This document shows, piece by piece, positions 28,401 through 41,100 of a stretch of DNA of 64,000 bases. Made by a program: the position numbers and the translations under genes. Each line of letters opens with the position of its first letter. Positions within the stretch are counted from its first letter, which is position 1. The stretch is from NCBI GenBank assembly GCA_028564705.1, contig JAPXFQ010002671.1, forward strand, positions 434,001 to 498,000, written 5' to 3'. Origin of the DNA: Apricaphanius iberus (Eukaryota; Chordata; Actinopteri; Cyprinodontiformes; Aphaniidae). The notes under the pieces were generated by a model. The model worked only from the letters and a program-made list of their open reading frames with translations. It was not told the DNA's origin and did not search any database.

Positions 28401-29460
28401 CTAGTGACAGAAATTAACCAGAGACTTCCATTACTTGTGCTGACATGAGTCATAATCTAAAAGGACACTGATGTTCTCTAAGATCCTTGCCATTCACTGC
28501 ATGTGTGCACCCCCCCTCAAAAAAACCTCAGACTTAGCTGAGTGAAATTGAATTAACAATTTCCCTTGCTGATTTGCTCTTTTAAAGCCCCTCATTAAAC
28601 AAAAAACATTGTATATATTATCAAATCCCTTAGTGGAATATTGAAGGAATGCTCTGAGCTGATTCCATCATCACCAAGATGTAATATTATAATCAATTAG
28701 CATGGATGAACTAATTGTCCAATCTCGCACTTGCTAATTAACTCTGGAAATAAAGTGGGACAAACTAATGCAGAATTTTTTTAAAGAGGTTGCACAAATT
28801 GAGTTCGTGCTTTAGTGAACGTGGCTGATGTTTCTTCTGCAGGGCTTGGTTTCTCAATATGTATGAGCCACATCAAAGAGAAAGAGACAGAAGTGGGGCC
28901 TGAATGTAAGCGGAGCATGTTTAAGATCCCAGAGATGCAGATGCAATGGCTCTTGTTGAACGCTGGTGTTTGCATAACATCAGTTGACACAGTCTGTGAG
29001 AGCTTTTCTGTGCCACTTGTGTACAGAGTACAAAACTCACTGTCCTTTGGGAGGTTTTATTTTAAAAGGCATACTCAGCGCTGAATGCAGATGGGGGGAA
29101 AAAACTGTCCATATTTTTTTTTTGGCTTGCAGCAGGCTAAATATGTCTGAAATGGCATGATAGTGTGGAAAGGAGGCTCAGGGTTTATTGAATAATGATT
29201 GTCACATGGATTGCCATACAGAATGTCATATGTGTTTTTCACATTGTTTTGCCCAGACAAAAGGCTGTCACCACTGCTGGTGCTACATTCATTATTACAG
29301 AGCACAGGTTCACAGTGACTACAAGCAGCAATCAAATCTGAGGGACTCTCCAAAGAAGCTAAGCATGCTGCTATAGAGCTGCCCTTCTTATAAATCGATG
29401 AAACATTAATCCAACTGTATTCTAACTGCATTTTAATTAAGATGTTATCCAGTAACCTCC
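25406..29460. other. gene-free region upstream of meis2
   Basis: No coding gene, RNA gene or transposon recognised. A short TA run lies near 27462-27486. Stretches such as 25430-25660 and 28550-28760 look single-copy and are candidate regulatory DNA by position only. Confidence 0.5.
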
Positions 29461-30020
29461 TCACATATTGGAATATTTTGAATAAGTCAGTTTATTTAAA
29501 TAATTAAATTCAAAAATCTGAAATTAAAGTATGTGAGATTTTAGCCCATGTCCCCTACACATCTTTAGTGGCTCTTGAACATTGACACCAGCTGCAGTCT
29601 AGATGTTGTGAATCTTCCCTAAACTCACAATATAGCGTTGTTTCATAATCCTGTCAAGTCTGCAGTTACAGTATGCGTGTGTAACTTGTTCAGCAGTACT
29701 TTTTTCCTTCCCCTCAATTTTCCATAACTTAACTCTGTGAACAGCCAGCTTCTTGTGGCTTACATTCTTGGTAGTGAAGATATCAGTAACTGTCTGCTAG
29801 ACATCTGTCTAGATGATTGCATAGGCTCTACAATAACATTTCTCTACTAAAAAATATTATTTTCCGGCCTTACATAATACTAAATATTTTGAGAGTTCTT
29901 ATTAGCTGTAAGAATTTAAATCAGCAGATATAAATACGTGAAATTTATCACTGTGTAATTCCTTTTTGAATTACTTAATTAAATAAATGTATAAAATTCT
30001 AATTTGCTAACATGTATCTC
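29461..30020 (-). mobile_element. decayed, internally deleted Tc1/mariner-type element
   Basis: The left flank CAGTTTATTTAAATAATTAA, then ATTTTAGCCCATGTCCC, TGGCTCTTGAACATTGACAC, CTGTGAACAGCCAGCTTCTT and CTGTCTGCTAGACATCTGTC, follow in order the minus-strand transposase of a fish Tc1-like family I know. A large central part is missing and many stops are present. The right part ends in AT-rich sequence mirroring the left end. Confidence 0.75.
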
Positions 30021-32775
30021 TAATTAGTTAGACATATTCAGCAATATTATTAATTTGTTTTTATTGTGACTGAAACAGGAGTTCATTGTCAAATACAAAA
30101 AAAAATGTCCCTATCATTCATGAATGTTTTTTTGTTTGCTTACCTAAAGGAAAATTGGCCCAAAAATGTCAGATAACATTTCACTTTTCAATTTCCAGTG
30201 CTTTGTTCTGTAAGGTTGTCAAATTTGAAATTTAATACTGTTTTTACCTCACTTCTTCTGCAGAAAATATATCCCATATTCTCCTTTAATATTCACTAGT
30301 GGTTAATTATTAAAGGTATGTATTTGAATTATAAATATACTAGTTATACAGAAGTAGGCAAAGCAGGCATATAGCCTGAGGCTAAATTCTTCCATTACCC
30401 ATTATTTTCCAGGCTGCTGTCTCCATATGCCTGCCTCCTATTCCGATGTCATCTCCAAAAAACACCAAGGCATTCCTTTGTACTTACCTACCCCTCCCTA
30501 CTTTGGCCACCCCAAAAAATCCCCCCTCCACACATAAGTGTGCTGCTTCCTTGAAGTAGGATGTCACACTTGTCTTAAATATAATGAATCGCTATCTTCA
30601 AGGCATCCCTGGATCCCAAACACTCCCCACCGAAAAAACCTGCCGAGTCCTCCCCCATTTCGAGGCTTCCTGCATGTCACAAATCATCCGTTGTGGAGGG
30701 CTCTCCACTAAATCATTAACATTGTCAGAAATGACTGGGCCAGGAGTGGGATGGGCCCAAAGATGCAGCAGAGGCATACGTGTAAGAGATGGGAATATGG
30801 AATGGTAAACAAAGACGCAACGCAGCCTTACACCCTGTCTTCCTCTTCCAATGCCAACCCCCCTTTTGCTTTTGTCTCTCTTTTTTTATTCTTCTGTCTA
30901 CCATAGGATTTTTTTTTTTACAAAAAAGTACAGTATGAGAAAGAGTAAAGAAACTGTCAAAGAAGTCAGGAGAAATCTTTAGATTTTCTCAAGACTTGTT
31001 CCTTAAAGCTCTTGTTATAAATATTGTAAAGAAAATGCAATGAAACATAAGAAATACTGTCTCCAGATAATTTCAAGAGCAGTTATATGGAAGTAGGTGT
31101 ATTACTCCTGATAAAGCCGTCTTGGGGCAAACTTTATGAATATCAATAAAGTTCAAACCCAAATGTATATAAAGTCTAGGAAATCCAAAAGTATTGTTTG
31201 TCATGTTGATGTTATCTGATTCTATGAGTGGCAACCACTCCAGGCAGCACTTAAGAAGTTTTAAAAGGTTTATTGAAGACGTTGAACACGATGAACTGAA
31301 AACTATGGGGAACTCGGTGCTGGAACACTGGGATGGGACCCGAAACAAGGACACTTAAGACGGATGAGACAGAGGAGCACCGAAGGAAAAACAGTTAAGT
31401 GATAAGATGAATCATAGAAATAATTGGGAGAACACTTCTGAAGGGTGTGGGTCTTACTTGGACTTAATGACGAGGAGAACTAAGAGGAAGTAAGTGGGCA
31501 ACAGTAAGCTGAAACTGGCTGGGGTTGGGTGGTTTGGGGTCTTGGTGTTAATTTGTCTTATCTCCACAGAAGGTGGTGGCTGGAGGGTGGACCGGCAGTG
31601 GCTCGTGGAGAAATGGTGATGGCGGTGAGTTCTGTTTTGAGTCCAGGTGAGAGTGGTGCAGAGGCTGACCAGGAAGGAATCCGGACATGAAGAACCAGTG
31701 GTGAGCTTGTAGATGACAGAAAAAATACTGAGTGAATCAAAGAACGTGTCTGTGAGGAGAACAGGAGAGTAGGATTGCTGGGGCAGCAAACAACAAGAAC
31801 GCAAGGAGACAACTGGCGCTTAGATAGAGCAGCCATTCACCACGCTGGGTAGTGGAATCTTCTGGCATCAGTCCGCTGCTCCAGCTCCCCTTAAATGGTG
31901 CCAGGCTGATGAGGCTTAATTGGGGTCACCTGCTGCAGCCACTGCCAGTCGCACCCTGCAGAGAAGGTAAACAACGGACATATCCATACTCCCAGGACAC
32001 AGTTAGTGAAAATTCAACAATGTTATTGTTTTAAAAATACATCTCACTGAGAGAACTCAAGTAGCATCTGTCAAAGAAAAAAACACCGATCTGCAAACAT
32101 AACTGGTGAGAGGCTCTGATGTTAATGTTTATATAGTTTAATTCCAGTAGCCTATTTGGGTTAGCTCTACGAGCCAACAGCAGCTTTGGTTGCCACATGT
32201 ACCCACAAATAGTAAATCACCAACAATTTAATGAAATGTTAATCTCTATTAACAAATTTCAAAAGTGAATTTCTCTGTATCATTAAGCTCCCATGAATGC
32301 TGCATGAATTACAGGTTATTTTTAGTTTATTCTTCTATTGTTTTTTATAGGGAGTAGGATGCTTTTGATTTGGTTATTGCATCATTTTTATATATTTTTT
32401 TAACATTGAAGGCCTTCTGATATTTAAAAAAAAAATCAGAAAACATGCATAGAAACACAACTAAATATCCCACTATTTTCACAATCTAACAGATTCATTT
32501 TGCTATAGAAACTGTATTTAGAATTGTAGTTAGCATCTATTTACTTTTTTCTTTAGAGAAATTAGTGTTATTACCATGGTTATGTTACTTAGGCATTTGT
32601 ACAAAACTTATATTTTTACCATAGTAAACCAACATTTTATAGTAACACTGACAAAATGTTTCTAACTTAAATTTAATGTCTATGTAAAAGTCTAAACCAT
32701 AGTTTATATTGATTTATTTTCAATCAGTGGCTCAAAAAGTTTGATATCTTTCTACAAAATATTAATTTATTTCAT
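30021..32775. other. gene-free region
   Basis: No gene recognised. 31230-31990 has the feel of a dispersed repeat (a GGTTTATTGAAGACGTTGAA start and a CTCCCCTTAAATGGTGCCAG-type end, with a 116-codon frame between), but I could not place it in a family. The rest is AT-rich and unremarkable. Confidence 0.4.
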
Positions 32776-33285
32776 AAAAGTGACAGTGTGTAGTTTTTGC
32801 AGTACATCTTTGAAAATAGACATTAAAATATTATGTAATAATAATTACGTAAAGCACATTATTAGCAAAATATTGGCGATATTGTAAAATATGACTTTAA
32901 AAATCAGTTTTCAAATACATAAGCGCGGGTCCTCTGTTATGGGGAAAGCCATATTAGACGCAATCTTTACTTCTACAAGAGCTCGGATGAACAAAGCGCA
33001 CGGAACAAGCCCGCTATTAAAATATTGATTTCCCCTCAAAATTCAAAAAAGTTTTGCCATAAATACATTTTTACATCTTCGCTAGTTCAAAACGATGAAA
33101 GAGAGACTTATGTGCTCGTCATGTTGCTGCAAATAGATAAGTCTCAGGGAATTGAGCGTTTGAAAATAGCCCCTGTTGGACCTCTGTTGTTGAGTTTCTT
33201 ACTCGAAGACACAGATAATGCAGGCTTGTGATAATCTAGGTTTGCACTGCCCCCTACTGGCCAGAAATTACACACTGTACCTTTA
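32776..33285. mobile_element. MITE with terminal inverted repeats (about 510 bp)
   Basis: The left end AAAAGTGACAGTGTGTAGTT and the reverse complement of the right end, AAAGGTACAGTGTGTAATTT, match over about 20 bases. The right side contains TGCCCCCTACTGGCCAGAAA, a phrase typical of a common fish non-autonomous DNA transposon. A 68-codon frame inside is part of the repeat. Confidence 0.75.
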
Positions 33286-33976
33286 ATATTGCTGTTTTTT
33301 TCTTTTTTTAACGAGCTATCCACCCACAGCAAGTTATGACTACATACAGGAAGGTCGTGGGGCAGCATAGAAGAGGAAAGAACCTGAGATCCAACGACAG
33401 AGCTCTAGGTGTCGATAGGAACACCACGGTCGAAAGTGGCATCATCACTGAACTCCTGAAAGAGTTTTCAAAAAAGCAGCACATTTTCATTGACCTTTGT
33501 TCAGGTGTCATAAGTGCTGACCCTGAAACAATTTTATACATAGAACATTTAAAAAAACAAGGAAAGATACTTTCCATTAGTGAAAGGAAGTTGAATATCC
33601 CTGCTGAAGTTGAATATTTGAAATTTTAATTTAACTTTTTTCAGGGAAAGAATCATTTAAAAAAGTATATTATAGGAGGTACAGTAATTTTGAGATATAA
33701 TTTGTGTGGCATGATGTTCCTGTACTTTTTTTAGATAAGAAAAAATTGTAAAATACTTCTGCAGAACAGAAGTTTGAAAATATCCTCCAAAAAGATTGGT
33801 ATTCTCTGATCACTTCTGTTTTGCTACTTTGTCCAAATATTTAAACAAGGGCTATTAAAAAAAAAACTACTGATGAGATTATTTAGTCATAGTTGTAATC
33901 ATACCTTAAACATATGTGTCATATGCTGTATAATCAGAAAGTGTTTGTTAATTGCTGGAAGTTGCAAATAATGAGT

Positions 33977-34200
33977 TCACACTTTACAATAGGGGAAAGC
34001 AGAAAGTATAATAGATTATATGTAGATGTAAAAAAATAATTTATTAATGTTTTTCCAAGCTACAAGTCATTCTTAAATAATTTACATTTACATTGAGGGA
34101 AGTATAAAGCCTAATACATAATTTGTAAATGTATAAATATCATTTGTTAATGTTTTTAAAAGCTACAGGTGATTCTTAAATTATTGACAAGTAATGAGAT
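33977..34200. repeat. AT-rich dispersed repeat with diverged internal direct repeats (left part)
   Basis: Two copies of a TTAATGTTTTT/AAGCTACA/GTCATTCTTAAAT unit lie about 107 bp apart (near 34037 and 34143). The start CACTTTACAATAGGGG resembles the end of a fish hAT-like repeat family. A related block in opposite orientation lies at 35548-35881, so the two may be the ends of one element of about 1.9 kb. Confidence 0.5.
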
Positions 34201-34502
34201 ATACCCAAACCATAACATTATGTGATTTGGGACAGGTGAGAATCAGTAGGTTTACAGTGAATGGCAGTAGATGATGACCAGTTCTTGTGTCTGATCAAAC
34301 GAAATATATCTTAACACATGATGGAATGACCAGTCTATCTGTGAGATGTTCCCTAGTAAGTTGTACATGGCTGAAAGGTTTATATTTATATCAGATCATG
34401 GATTTCCTAAAAAGGTTCCAAACCTTCATAAATTCACTTTCTGTGACACACTGATGGTTTATAAAAAAGTTTTAGGGTCTGTCTTGCATTCCAACACAAC
34501 AT

Positions 34503-34776
34503 TTAAAGAAAATGCAGCATCTTCAGCAGAGAGATCCAGACTTCCCTCTCCCCAGCTATCTGGTCCAGCTCCTCAGGAGGAATCCCTAGGCGTTCCCAGA
34601 CCAGCTGAGAAAGATAGTTCCTCCATCGTGTCCTGGGTCTTCCTCTGCAGGGAGGCGTCCAGGTAGCATCCTGACCAGATGTCCGAGCCACCTCGTCTGG
34701 CTTTTCTCAATGTGGAAGAGAAGCGGCTCTACTCGGAGCCCCCTCCAGATGACTGAGGTTCTCACCCTATCACTAA
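34503..34776 (-). pseudogene. LINE (non-LTR retrotransposon) ORF2 C-terminal remnant, main part
   Basis: The minus strand encodes RWLGHLVRMLPGRLPAE, then after a frame change GRPRTRWRNYLSQLVWERLG and IPPEELDQIAGEREVWISLL. This is the highly recognisable region after the reverse transcriptase domain in a widespread fish LINE. It is a dead fragment: the frame is broken and no reverse transcriptase core is present. Its upstream continuation is separated from it by the 650-bp MITE at 34777-35426 and resumes at 35427-35483. Confidence 0.85.
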
Positions 34777-35426
34777 AGCCTAGTTTATGCTTCTGGGTTT
34801 TGAGGGAGATGGATTGACACAACGCCATTATCCGTTAACGCAAGGGCTCTCCGTCACCTAGGCAAGAACACATGGAGTAGAGGCCCAATTTTGAACTATC
34901 TGTCTCTGTCGACGGAGAGCGTATTCATCTGATTGGTCAGTTTCAGTAACAACCAGAGATTGCTTCACCAGAACGGGGCTCTATAGTTGCTGTAATCAGT
35001 AGTTAATGCAGCATTTGGCCACTATATGCTTTCTATTGAAAGGATAATTGATCTAATCTGTTCCTTTGGTGATTTTGAACACAAGAAGGTGTAGGAAAAC
35101 AACACAAAACGGCTGCTGTGTTTTGTTTCCATGTGTTTCTAGAGTATTCTATAATCTGCACTTCAAGTAAAAAACTTTACAGCTTAATCAAAACTTACTT
35201 TCTGTCGTTGATTGCTTCTTGAGGAAGAAATGCGTTCACAAGCCTAGAAAAAAATGGAAACTGCGCTGTGATAGTAGGCATGAAAACTTAGCATCCCCTG
35301 CGGTCCTGGTCGAGCAAAACAATAGAGAATGGAGTGGAAGAGCGGAGTACTGTAAACACAAAACGTCTCCCTCAATACGTCTGCGTCTGAGTGCAAATTT
35401 GTGGTCGGAGAAGCATAAACTAGGCT
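34777..35426. mobile_element. 650-bp PIF/Harbinger-like MITE inserted in a LINE remnant
   Basis: The ends AGCCTAGTTTATGCTTCT and its inverted copy AGAAGCATAAACTAGGCT match over 18 bases. TAA flanks both sides (34774-34776 and 35427-35429), the 3-bp target duplication expected of PIF/Harbinger elements. Removing the element and one TAA rejoins the LINE text (CACTAA with GGGAGAGCCC). Interior frames of up to 101 codons show no transposase. Confidence 0.85.
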
Positions 35427-35483
35427 TAAGGGAGAGCCCAGACACCCTATGGAGGAGACACATTTAAGCCGTCTGTATTCAAG
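35427..35483 (-). pseudogene. LINE ORF2 remnant, part beyond the MITE
   Basis: The sequence GGGAGAGCCCAGACACCCTA and the following GGAGGAGACACATTTAAGCC continue the same LINE copy seen at 34503-34776. They match the order known for that family, which shows that the MITE inserted later. Confidence 0.7.
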
Positions 35484-35547
35484 AAAATAAATAACCTGAA
35501 AAGGATGTATGAATGTGGGGACTTTTTTTTTTTTTTTACATTTCACC

Positions 35548-35881
35548 AATATTGAAATACGTTTAATATCAATTTACAAATGGTCCATCATCTATAAATG
35601 TTTAGTTAAGCATTTATAAATTGATGTTGTATCATAACCTTGCATATAACCCATGATGACTGTCACTTTACAAAGTTGCATGATCTGTAAACCATTACAG
35701 AAGATGTTAATGGTCATTTTTAAATGTTAAGTTCATTGTTATCTAAGCATTTGTAAACATCTTTACAAGCCTTTAAAAATTAATAGTATATGATTATCTC
35801 ATAATTTACAAATGATCTGTTAATGACATACTAAACACTTATAAATGTTTAATAACAAAGCATTATTATAAAATGTTACCA
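35548..35881. repeat. AT-rich dispersed repeat (right part)
   Basis: Repeated TTATAAATGTTTA-type and TTTACAAATG-type words, ending GCATTATTATAAAATGTTACC. The reverse complement of this end (GGTAACATTTTATAATAATG) resembles the start of the block at 33977. It may close one composite element that also encloses the LINE remnant and its MITE. Confidence 0.45.
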
Positions 35882-37269
35882 AAAAAGTTTATGTAGATTA
35901 AGGTGAAATGAAACATATAATAAGGGTTGAACATTTATTCAATGTTCTTAAATAGTACAAATGCTGGAAAACAGCCCCATACGATATTCCCATGATGATG
36001 TGGGCCATGACATCCTAATGGTAATCTTTTTGTCTCATCTATTTATTTTTTTAAGCAAAAGACTTTGGCATAATAAATGTGCATGTAGGCCATGTGGCAA
36101 CAGTTGTGTAAATTAATTTGTTTTTTAATGGAAACCTGTATTTTACAATTCCAGTTATTTCTGAAACCCTTTGCAAAAAGGCTGCGTCTCTTGGTGAAAT
36201 TATGTTCTGTTCACCTTCTGATTATGGCAAAAGTGATGCTTTCTGGAATATTCAGAAATTTTGATACACTTCTCCAACCGTTACCATCACTATGTTTTGT
36301 AAGAATAAAGTTGCAAAAGTCTTGAGAGAGGTCCTTGTTTGATAATATGTTTCAAACATTTTTACAGTCCTTCAACAAAGAACTAAACTAGCAAATATTA
36401 ACTGGCTCTGATAGGGTTGGAGATGCTTTCTAAATACTGACAGATTTTATTGATATGCTTCATTTTCCACCTGTGTTCTGTTTCTTATTTTTCTTTTGTG
36501 TAGCTTTGACCTTTTTCATTCCATTTCATTGTTGTGTTGAAATTTGACACAGTGAAAGGCAGCGGAACTTGAGTCTTATAATATGTCTTATATTACCTCA
36601 TGAAGAACTAATTTACTAAAGATACAAAGGAAACAACAAAGATAACACAAGGGGGGGAAACACCGGAAAAGGAAAGGAGAACTGGCTTGCAACAGATAAA
36701 ACAACAAGAACATGGGAAAGCAGGAGGTTCTTCTAAGGAGTAGCAAAAACGTCAGGCTGTTAAATGCTGAGGAGGCGATTAGTGCTACCAAGACCACGTG
36801 AGTATCATCAAAACAATGCACTGCAGCTGAGTGGGGACATGAACTGAACAGCTGAGGCAAAATAACCAATGAAAACAGAATAGAATGAATTTACAGAATG
36901 ATCTAAATTCATTCAGGAAACATAAAATAATAACTAAAGATTATTAAAAATAGATCTAAACATCAAGAACACAGGCCTAACGATTTTTTTAGAAATACAA
37001 GAACCAAAACAGGGAACTCAGATGAAGCCAAATTCAAAGATTGTGCTGTCTTATCTACAACTTTTTTTGAGTTAATTCATGTGATTTCTAAGCATTTGTT
37101 AACTACTCAGGTGGTTACTGACATTTAATGTAAGTTTAATTTCAATTGTCCCATTACAACCTAAATGTATCCTCTCTCAAACAAAATGCTTGCCTCCTTT
37201 TGGACCGAGAGAGGAATCTCTCAAAAGACAATGAACCATGTAAAAGGATGAAAAAAAAAGAGTAAAAAT

Positions 37270-37430
37270 AATTTGTTTTTATTATAATAAAAAAACCATG
37301 TCCAAAATCATTTATACCCATCTCAATAACCAAGGGAATCTTCTTTCTTTTTTAGCTCCATCTACAGATTCTTTACCAGGTTCAGGTCTGGACTCTGGCT
37401 GTGCTACTATGAAATGTTGATATTATTTCC
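37270..37430 (-). mobile_element. probable Tc1-type relic
   Basis: CCAAAATCATTTATACCC and CAGGTTCAGGTCTGGACTCT resemble pieces of minus-strand Tc1 transposase (the DLNP region) and a terminal segment. Short and very decayed. Confidence 0.4.
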
Positions 37431-37802
37431 CAGCAGAGAGACGTATTGGTAAAAACAAAAACATTTCTTTAAACCTGAACTCTACTATGAGTATTAATAA
37501 TTTTGTGTTTAATGTATTAAATGTATTAAATAGCAGTGGTAGTCAGTCAAAGCTTGTGTCAAAGATAGTCTGAATTGTTCATGTATGCCATCTTGAACTA
37601 AAAACTTGGTATAAATTACAAGCATCAAGTCTTTACGATTGATGGAATGAGTTATGCATACTGTGATGCATGCATAACAATATACATTTGTAGAATTGAA
37701 AATTACATTTTGACTAACATACAGCTTCTAAGCTTGGACAATATTAAGATTTTAAATTTTTTTTTAAACAACCAAAAGTTTTATAGTGACTTTTTTTGAA
37801 AA

Positions 37803-38134
37803 TCTACTGCTGAAACAATAAAGGAAACACTAAAATAACACATCCTAGAAAGAAATGCCACCCCACACCGTTACTGATCCACTGCCAAACCGGTCACGCG
37901 GGAGGATATTGCTTAGAAGTGGTCTATTGTCACCACTTACAGAGCCACTCCTTTATTGGGAGCGTCTTGCCAATTGAATATAATTTCCACCTGTTGTCTA
38001 ATCCATTTGCACAATAGCATGTGAAAAAGATTGTCATTCAGTGTTGCTTCCTAAGTGGACATTTTGATTGAAGTGTGACTGACTTGGAGTTACATTGTGT
38101 TGTTTAAGTGTCCCTTCATTTTTTGAGGAGTGTA
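37803..38134 (-). mobile_element. internally deleted Tc1-type element (332 bp)
   Basis: The left end TACTGCTGAAACAATAAAGG, followed by AACACTAAAATAACACATCC, and the right end TTTAAGTGTCCCTTCATTTT, followed by TTTGAGGAGTGTA, are the two ends of a very common fish Tc1-like family. Between them lie AAATGCCACCCCACACCG and CCACTCCTTTATTGGGAGCG, two separated pieces of the parent. The copy has therefore lost most of its transposase in at least two deletions. Confidence 0.9.
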
Positions 38135-41100
38135 TTGAACTACATAGCTTAATAATGCTGTCTCATATCCACAAAGCATTGTGCATGATTCATTAGACTT
38201 AACCTATTTCTTACTATTTTCCGTTCAATCAATAACATTTTATCGTATTGTCTTTAGTGGATCTCTTGGCTCTTTTATTAACAGTTGCTACATTTTGTTT
38301 AAATTTAATCTAGAAATTTTACTGGGAAAAAAAGATTTATCCCTTGGTCAAATACTAATGAAAAAATGGACCTTACAATTCCAAGATTTGAGAACCTATA
38401 GCTGGGAAGAATAATATGAGTACCTCTCCTTTTATGGGTTACCTAAACTGTGGCATTATCATGTGATATAGCATCAGAGCCTAAACCATACAAACAGCAT
38501 ATTTTAAAACACAAGCCGACTTCCATTTTATTCTAAAACCATATTAATCTAATGTACACTCCTTCCTATGCTGTCATCCATCAAGAAGACTGCTAATTTT
38601 TCTTCAATTTCCGTGGCGCTCTTAAGAATCTAAAGGATGATTGATAGCAGCTGAAGGAAAAGCACAGTGGTACTGTTTTTAACCTTGCTCAAGTCATTAA
38701 TCTGCTTTATACCAATGAAGGTAGTAAAGGAGACAATGAATTAGTCATTAAAACACAGGTCAGTTTATTAGAATTCCTGATTGAACTGTAAAATGACTCC
38801 TCTCGAGATGCCGGGGCAGGAGATGGAATCTGCAAATCTAGGGAGGGGAGAAAAGGAGCTGAGAGAAGCACGAAGAGTTACTGCATGAGTGCATTGCTTC
38901 ATGAAGAGGATGACAGCAGGGTAGGCCAGCTGCCATTGCTGACCTGAAAAAATAAGAGCTAATTAACAAATAGAGTTTACCTTTCCATATTTGGAAATAT
39001 TTTTGGTAAAGATTAATTAGGACATCTTATCCTACCATAATTCAGCATATTCAGTTGTAGCAGAGTTTGACAATTTAAAGTTAGCCAATTGAGGTTACAT
39101 TTGTTTGTTTTTTGTGGAATATATTCTAAATACATTTCATTGGTTTTTAAGGATTTGTCTTCATTGTTTTGTTTTAATGTTTTAGCAATTTTATCAGTTT
39201 GATCCAGTTTGATGTTTTATTTGTGCTTTAAAAATATATTAACACTGACACTGAATAAACTGGAATTTAGGACCAGCCAGTTAGGCTTAGGGATATTTTC
39301 AGATTTTGACGTCATTGATGTCATTCCCAGTCTTTCCACAGGCAATATAACAAAAACACCAATACTAATAATAATACTAATACTAATAATAATAATAATA
39401 ATTAGAATAATAATGATATTATTTAAAATAAAGAATGTTATATTATAAGGAGCTCTAGTATTATGAAAGTTATGATTAATAAAGGTAATAAAATTGCATT
39501 ATTATCAATAATAATAAAAAGACACACAAAACAGCATTAACATTTTTATAACTATTACTTTTTACTCATTGTAATACTATAAAGTTTATAATCATAATAT
39601 TTCCTAGTGTTACAAATAAATAAATTATTATATTTATTAAATCAATTAGTATTGTAATCTGAATATTGTTAATAAATATTTAACCAAGAAGTTACTGAAT
39701 CACAGCTACTTTTCTCTACTTTCCATAGAGGTGCTGTAACTTCAAGAGCTGTCACTTTTAATCGCTTCCTTTCACATAGTTATATGAAGCCATAATGTGA
39801 CAACTGAGATATGCACTCTCAGGCATGCAAACATCTTACTCCATTAAATGGTGATTTCTATCCCTGTGTAAACCCTGTTGCCATGGCAGCAAACATGAAA
39901 TTGTTTATTTATGTAAACAAGCATGTTTGTGAATGGGATATGAAGAACAAAATAAACAGGGCTATCCTTAATGAGCAGAGCAGGGTCGTACTGTTGTGAA
40001 ATATTTTGTTATCATCATCCATCGCCTCCAGCATGTTGGATTGGGTTTTAAATTTCATAAACAATGTTTGTTTTGTACCCCGCTTAAACTGTGAGTCTGT
40101 TGGGTTGTTTGGAAACAAATCAATGCCTCTGAAGGCTTTCAGGACCTGATTGCATGCAAACCAGGAAGGCCGTTTATGCAGCAATAGACTTCAAAAATGG
40201 GCTGGAAAGACAATTGAGATCTCCAGCTAATGTTTTGCCTGGGACAAAACAACTGAACTGCATTAGTTTAAGGAATATTTGTAATAGCCACACCAGGTAT
40301 TTCGGGCATATGGGCCCACAATCCTAACTTTCACAGCACTGATTTCTTGTTTACAATCATCTTCACAGATTGTCATCCCAGTCTGTCTTATTCCCAAAAT
40401 AAATGGAACTTTAATTTCCTGGTTTGTAAACGAGCCTTTCCTTCAGCTTTTGTTTGATATTTATTTATTCAGTTTATGTGACAGAAGTAATGCACATTAA
40501 TCAACATCTCAGCTTTCACATCACTGTAAAATGTGTCAGGCCCTCTCCCTCCCTCCTCCCTTCTTCCTCCTCTCAGTCGTACTCCCCTCTCTTTCACTCT
40601 CAGAGTAGTAGCCTCAGAGTCACTCCAATCAGCAAGTCTGGGCTGTGACTCTAACGAGCTAAATTGCTTATGAGGAAAATCTGTAACCAAAATCGGATCT
40701 TGTGATTAATGTGCACTGACAACATGTCTTTCCTCCAGGAAACTTGCTAGGCTGTATGACGTGTGACACTACCTCCATGATGATTGCCTGCTCCTCCTCC
40801 AAAAGGCTGACATGCCAGAGTAAGAGGGATAAACAAAACATGATACAGCAAATTTGCTCAGAGAATTGTGTAAGCTTAAAAGTTCAGGATAGCCCCAGCT
40901 CTCTGTGTGAATCTACCTACTCCTGGATCTACTCCTGGTGCCTAGCCGACACATTCTGGACTTAATTATTAGCAAAGTTTTAAATATCTCAGATCTTATT
41001 TATCAGATCTTATTAATGACCGAATCTTTAACCTTGTTCATTTATGAGTTGAGGTTAAGATTTATATACAAAAGTATATTATTCTGTTTGATTTATGTTT

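Noticed and set aside
31454..31836. Overlapping minus-strand frames of 116 and 92 codons
   Set aside because: They lie in what is probably a dispersed repeat, have Ser/Thr/Pro-rich low-information sequence and no domain.
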